Assembly: GCA_964534135.1 (NCBI GenBank)
Contig: CAZHQC010000109.1
Coordinates: forward strand, 1-7,797
Source of the DNA: JAKLQJ01 sp964534135
GTDB taxonomy: Bacteria; Elusimicrobiota; Elusimicrobia; Elusimicrobiales; UBA9959
Direction of reading: 5' to 3'
DNA length: 7,797 nucleotides
Shown: one piece after another, positions 6,035 through 7,797 of the stretch
Position numbering within the stretch: the stretch's first letter is position 1
Layout of the letters: the number at the start of each line of letters is the position of its first letter
Program-made: the position numbers and the translations under genes
The notes under the pieces: generated by a model
Databases searched by the model: none
What the model was told of the DNA's origin: nothing
Seen by the model: only the letters and a program-made list of their open reading frames with translations

Positions 6035-7327
6035 CTATTTAGACCATTTTATAAACTCATCCCATTTTGAATCAGTGGTCCACTTTAATTTATCATAGGT
6101 ATAGCCCTGATAATAACCACTTGGCAAATAAACAGCAAGCCCATGAGATTTAGTGGTCATTATCCCTCTGTCATTATAGGCTATAAGATATTTCTCAAGG
6201 AAACGCATAAGCATATCACCTGTACCTTTAACACTTCGATTTGAAGTCGAGCCCACAACCCGCCTTACAAAATCATACATATCCTTATTATCTTCAATAG
6301 AATATTTTTGAGCTTCATCTCTGGCAGTCCTAACCTCTGTCTTAATATTGGCCTTCATCACGGCATCCACAAACTTATTCGTAAAATGAGGTAAATATTT
6401 TGTCCACTTGGTATTTACGACGGATTGAGTATTTCCTGAAAAGAAACTCACATAAGCGCTAATGATTTTCTTTGAAAGTTCAAAAGAGCTCATAGTTGGT
6501 TTACTTTTTAAAGCGCCCAAGAATTTATCGTAGGTATATCCCCTTCCCGGCTCGGTTTCTTCAGAACCGATTATATAGTCAACCGAAGTTCCTATTTCAT
6601 AAACAACACTTGCCATCTGCATCAAACAAGCGTCTGAAGCATAAATATCTATTTTTCCCATTTGTGATAAAGCCTTGGCTAATTGAGGCGTATCTATATT
6701 ATTGCCTGTTTCATCATCATAAGAAATACCTTTACTGATTTCTTTAACGGGATTTCCTTCAAGCCAACCGCTACCATAATTCCAAACTATAAGCGCATAA
6801 TGTTTTGCGGGATAATTTTTTTTGGCCCAAGTAACAAATTTCACTAATTCTTTCCAATCTCCCATATTTGTTTTACCCAAATCCTTAACAATGGGAGAAC
6901 TTATTTTGGAAGTATTATTGTCTTTCTTTATATAAAGCCTTCTGGTTCCGGTCCAATTACCATCAGAAGAAGAATGTCCCTTCATTCTTCCTATCTCAGC
7001 AATTATGTTAATTCTACTTGTTGAACCGACCTCTTCCATCTCATTAATATCGCCAAGGCCAAAGCCTTCAAGATTATTCTTGGCATTAACAAATGTCATT
7101 ATGGTCCAATCTTTAACCGTCGCCTTAATAACCGATTTATCCGCAATTTCCGCAACAATTGGTTCAGCTTTTGGAGCGGGTATATTGATTTTGGGAAAAT
7201 CAATATTATTTATGTCGTTAGCATTTATTTCATTAAAATCGAATTGAGCGAAAGAAGCTAACGGGAATAAAAAAGAAACAATTAAAGCGAAAAGCGCTTT
7301 CTTTATATTTTTTTCTATCTTCTTCAT
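6035..7327 (-). CDS. Secreted clostripain-family (peptidase C11) protein with Tyr at the expected catalytic His
   Basis: This 430-residue protein has a signal peptide (about 1-27, ending PLASFA before QF), so it is exported. A low-complexity Asn/Ile/Asp/Pro-rich linker (about 28-60) precedes the C11 domain. Recognisable family blocks are W125/RRLYI (129-133), ALIVWNYGSGW (178-188), IYASDACLMQM (228-238), IGSEETEPGRGYTYDKFL (253-270) and a late HGLAVYLPS (395-403). C11 enzymes are cysteine peptidases with a His/Cys dyad (His133/Cys179 in PmC11) that cleave after Arg or Lys. Cys234 and the nearby Asp232 are present, but the 'NHG' histidine is Tyr184 (codon TAT). The protein may be inactive as a peptidase, or may use another residue. 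The start at 7327 has GAGGG 8 nt upstream; ATG 7342 has none. It is monocistronic, between its own promoter and terminator. Confidence 0.88.
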   Translation of the reverse strand: MKKIEKNIKKALFALIVSFLFPLASFAQFDFNEINANDINNIDFPKINIPAPKAEPIVAEIADKSVIKATVKDWTIMTFVNAKNNLEGFGLGDINEMEEVGSTSRINIIAEIGRMKGHSSSDGNWTGTRRLYIKKDNNTSKISSPIVKDLGKTNMGDWKELVKFVTWAKKNYPAKHYALIVWNYGSGWLEGNPVKEISKGISYDDETGNNIDTPQLAKALSQMGKIDIYASDACLMQMASVVYEIGTSVDYIIGSEETEPGRGYTYDKFLGALKSKPTMSSFELSKKIISAYVSFFSGNTQSVVNTKWTKYLPHFTNKFVDAVMKANIKTEVRTARDEAQKYSIEDNKDMYDFVRRVVGSTSNRSVKGTGDMLMRFLEKYLIAYNDRGIMTTKSHGLAVYLPSGYYQGYTYDKLKWTTDSKWDEFIKWSK

Positions 7328-7335
7328 ATATCTAA

Positions 7336-7340
7336 CCCTC
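7336..7340 (-). promoter_or_regulatory. Ribosome binding site deciding the C11 protein start
   Basis: GAGGG on the minus strand lies 8 nt before ATG 7327. The upstream in-frame ATG at 7342 is preceded by an A/T-rich stretch without a purine ribosome site, so the shorter protein with a clean signal peptide is preferred. Confidence 0.7.
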
Positions 7341-7366
7341 ATTGCAAAAAATTTGGCTTCAAAGAT

Positions 7367-7394
7367 AGTATAGCTACAATCCTTGTTCTAACAA
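7367..7394 (-). promoter_or_regulatory. Candidate sigma-70 promoter of the C11 gene
   Basis: On the minus strand, TTGTTA (7394-7389; four of six -35 bases) and TATACT (7372-7367; five of six -10 bases) are 16 bp apart. Transcription would start near 7360, about 33 nt before ATG 7327. It lies downstream of the neighbouring gene's terminator, as expected for a separate unit. Confidence 0.6.
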
Positions 7395-7396
7395 GG
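7381..7396. promoter_or_regulatory. Dyad over the -35 box of the C11 promoter
   Basis: CCTTGTT and AACAAGG form a perfect 7-bp inverted repeat around CT. It contains the whole candidate -35 hexamer, so it may be a regulator site. With a 2-bp centre it is too tight for a good RNA hairpin and fits a dimeric protein better. No regulator gene is adjacent. Confidence 0.5.
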
Positions 7397-7439
7397 CCCA
7401 AAGGACCTATGCGTCAATAGGCCCTTATTCTAATTTTCC

Positions 7440-7474
7440 AAAAAAAATACCCGCCATAATTAAATGACGGGTAT
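7440..7474 (-). terminator. Intrinsic terminator of the RNA-binding protein gene
   Basis: On the minus strand an 11-bp stem with one mismatch (7474-7464 with 7457-7447; arms ATACCCGTCAT and ATGGCGGGTAT) closes a 6-nt loop and runs into eight T (7447-7440). It lies about 80 nt past the stop at 7553 and separates that gene from the C11 unit. Confidence 0.9.
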
Positions 7475-7552
7475 CTCAAAGCTATGCTGAGTGCCGCGAG
7501 TCGGGCTATGCCCATCAAGACGGCCAAAACTTTAGTTTGATTTGCTAATCAT

Positions 7553-7797
7553 TTACCATTTGTCACGGCCACCGCCGCTGTTTCTGTCACGACCACCGCC
7601 GCTGTTTCTATCACGACCACCGCCGCTGCGATTTCCACCGCCGCCGAATGAACCCCTTTCTCTTTTTTCCATGGGTCTGGCTTCATTGACAACTATTTTT
7701 CTACCGTCAATTTCTTTCTCGCTCATCGCTTCAATGGCAACTTTAGCTTCTTCATCGGATGACATTTCGACAAAACCAAAACCTTTTGATCTGCCTG
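7553..7797 (-). CDS. RRM RNA-binding protein with RGG-like tail (5' part beyond window)
   Basis: Only the last 80 codons are inside the window. They begin within the RRM at GRSKGFGFVEMSSDEEAKVA. SKGFGFVEM is the RNP1 motif, whose two aromatic residues contact RNA. The fold's end follows as AIEAMSEKEIDGRKIVVNEA. After RPMEKRERG the tail is Gly/Arg-rich and holds three octapeptides of the form [R/N]SGGGRD[R/K], ending in W. Bacterial proteins of this type are small (about 80-130 residues), bind RNA with low specificity and are often cold- or stress-induced; that role is inferred from the family. The ATG at 7765 lies inside the domain, so it is not the start. The gene is closed by the terminator at 7440-7474. 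Confidence 0.93.
   Translation of the reverse strand, partial: GRSKGFGFVEMSSDEEAKVAIEAMSEKEIDGRKIVVNEARPMEKRERGSFGGGGNRSGGGRDRNSGGGRDRNSGGGRDKW
7562..7628 (-). repeat. 24-bp in-frame repeats encoding the RGG-like octapeptides
   Basis: The block CCACCGCCGCTG (plus strand) recurs at 7569, 7593 and 7617, an exact 24-bp period, with near-identical sequence between. Each unit encodes one SGGGRD octapeptide. Such in-frame arrays gain or lose units easily, so tail length may vary between strains. Confidence 0.88.

Noticed and set aside
6496..6738. Plus-strand frames opposite the C11 gene
   Set aside because: They lie antisense to a well-supported gene, lack ribosome binding sites and resemble no protein family.
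7553..7765. Complete 70-residue small protein
   Set aside because: The frame stays open upstream of this ATG and encodes the RNP1 motif SKGFGFVEM, so it is the tail of a larger RRM protein cut by the window edge.

Overview
The window is AT-rich, and every gene I can support lies on the minus strand. A periplasmic adaptor together with a TolC-type outer-membrane factor means the host is a diderm (Gram-negative-type) bacterium. A secreted clostripain-family (C11) protein and a glycine-rich RRM protein would fit a less-studied diderm phylum such as Elusimicrobiota, but this placement is a low-confidence guess and nothing here fixes it.

Right to left in coordinates, which is the direction of transcription, the layout is as follows. 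(1) 7797-7553 is the 3' part of an RRM RNA-binding protein with an RGG-like tail, closed by an intrinsic terminator at 7474-7440. (2) 7327-6035 is a secreted C11 peptidase homologue with its own candidate promoter (7394-7367) and a strong terminator (6004-5971). (3) 5970-5270 is about 700 bp without a credible gene. It holds three near-identical tandem copies of a 130-131 bp unit plus a deleted fourth copy, and three separate inverted repeats. (4) 5269-1 is a tightly packed efflux operon: TetR regulator, TolC-like outer-membrane factor, HlyD/YbhG-like adaptor, two separate ABC ATPases and an ABC-2 permease that runs off the window.

The operon resembles E. coli cecR-ybhGFSR, with two differences. 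The two halves of YbhF are separate genes here, and a dedicated TolC-like gene is built in. A textbook sigma-70 promoter (TTGACA, 17 bp, TATAAT) drives it. Two abutting 16-bp dyads lie across the -10 box and start point, so the TetR protein very likely represses its own operon. Neighbouring genes overlap by 1-4 nt or nearly touch, which implies co-translation of a complete tripartite exporter. A second permease (YbhR-like) is expected just beyond position 1.

The points most worth a second look are: the 131-bp hairpin-bearing repeat array; the C11 protein with Tyr where the catalytic His is expected; the concentration of all non-canonical ATPase residues in one predicted composite ATP site; and the double operator. 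I see no CRISPR array, transposase, phage gene, tRNA or rRNA.
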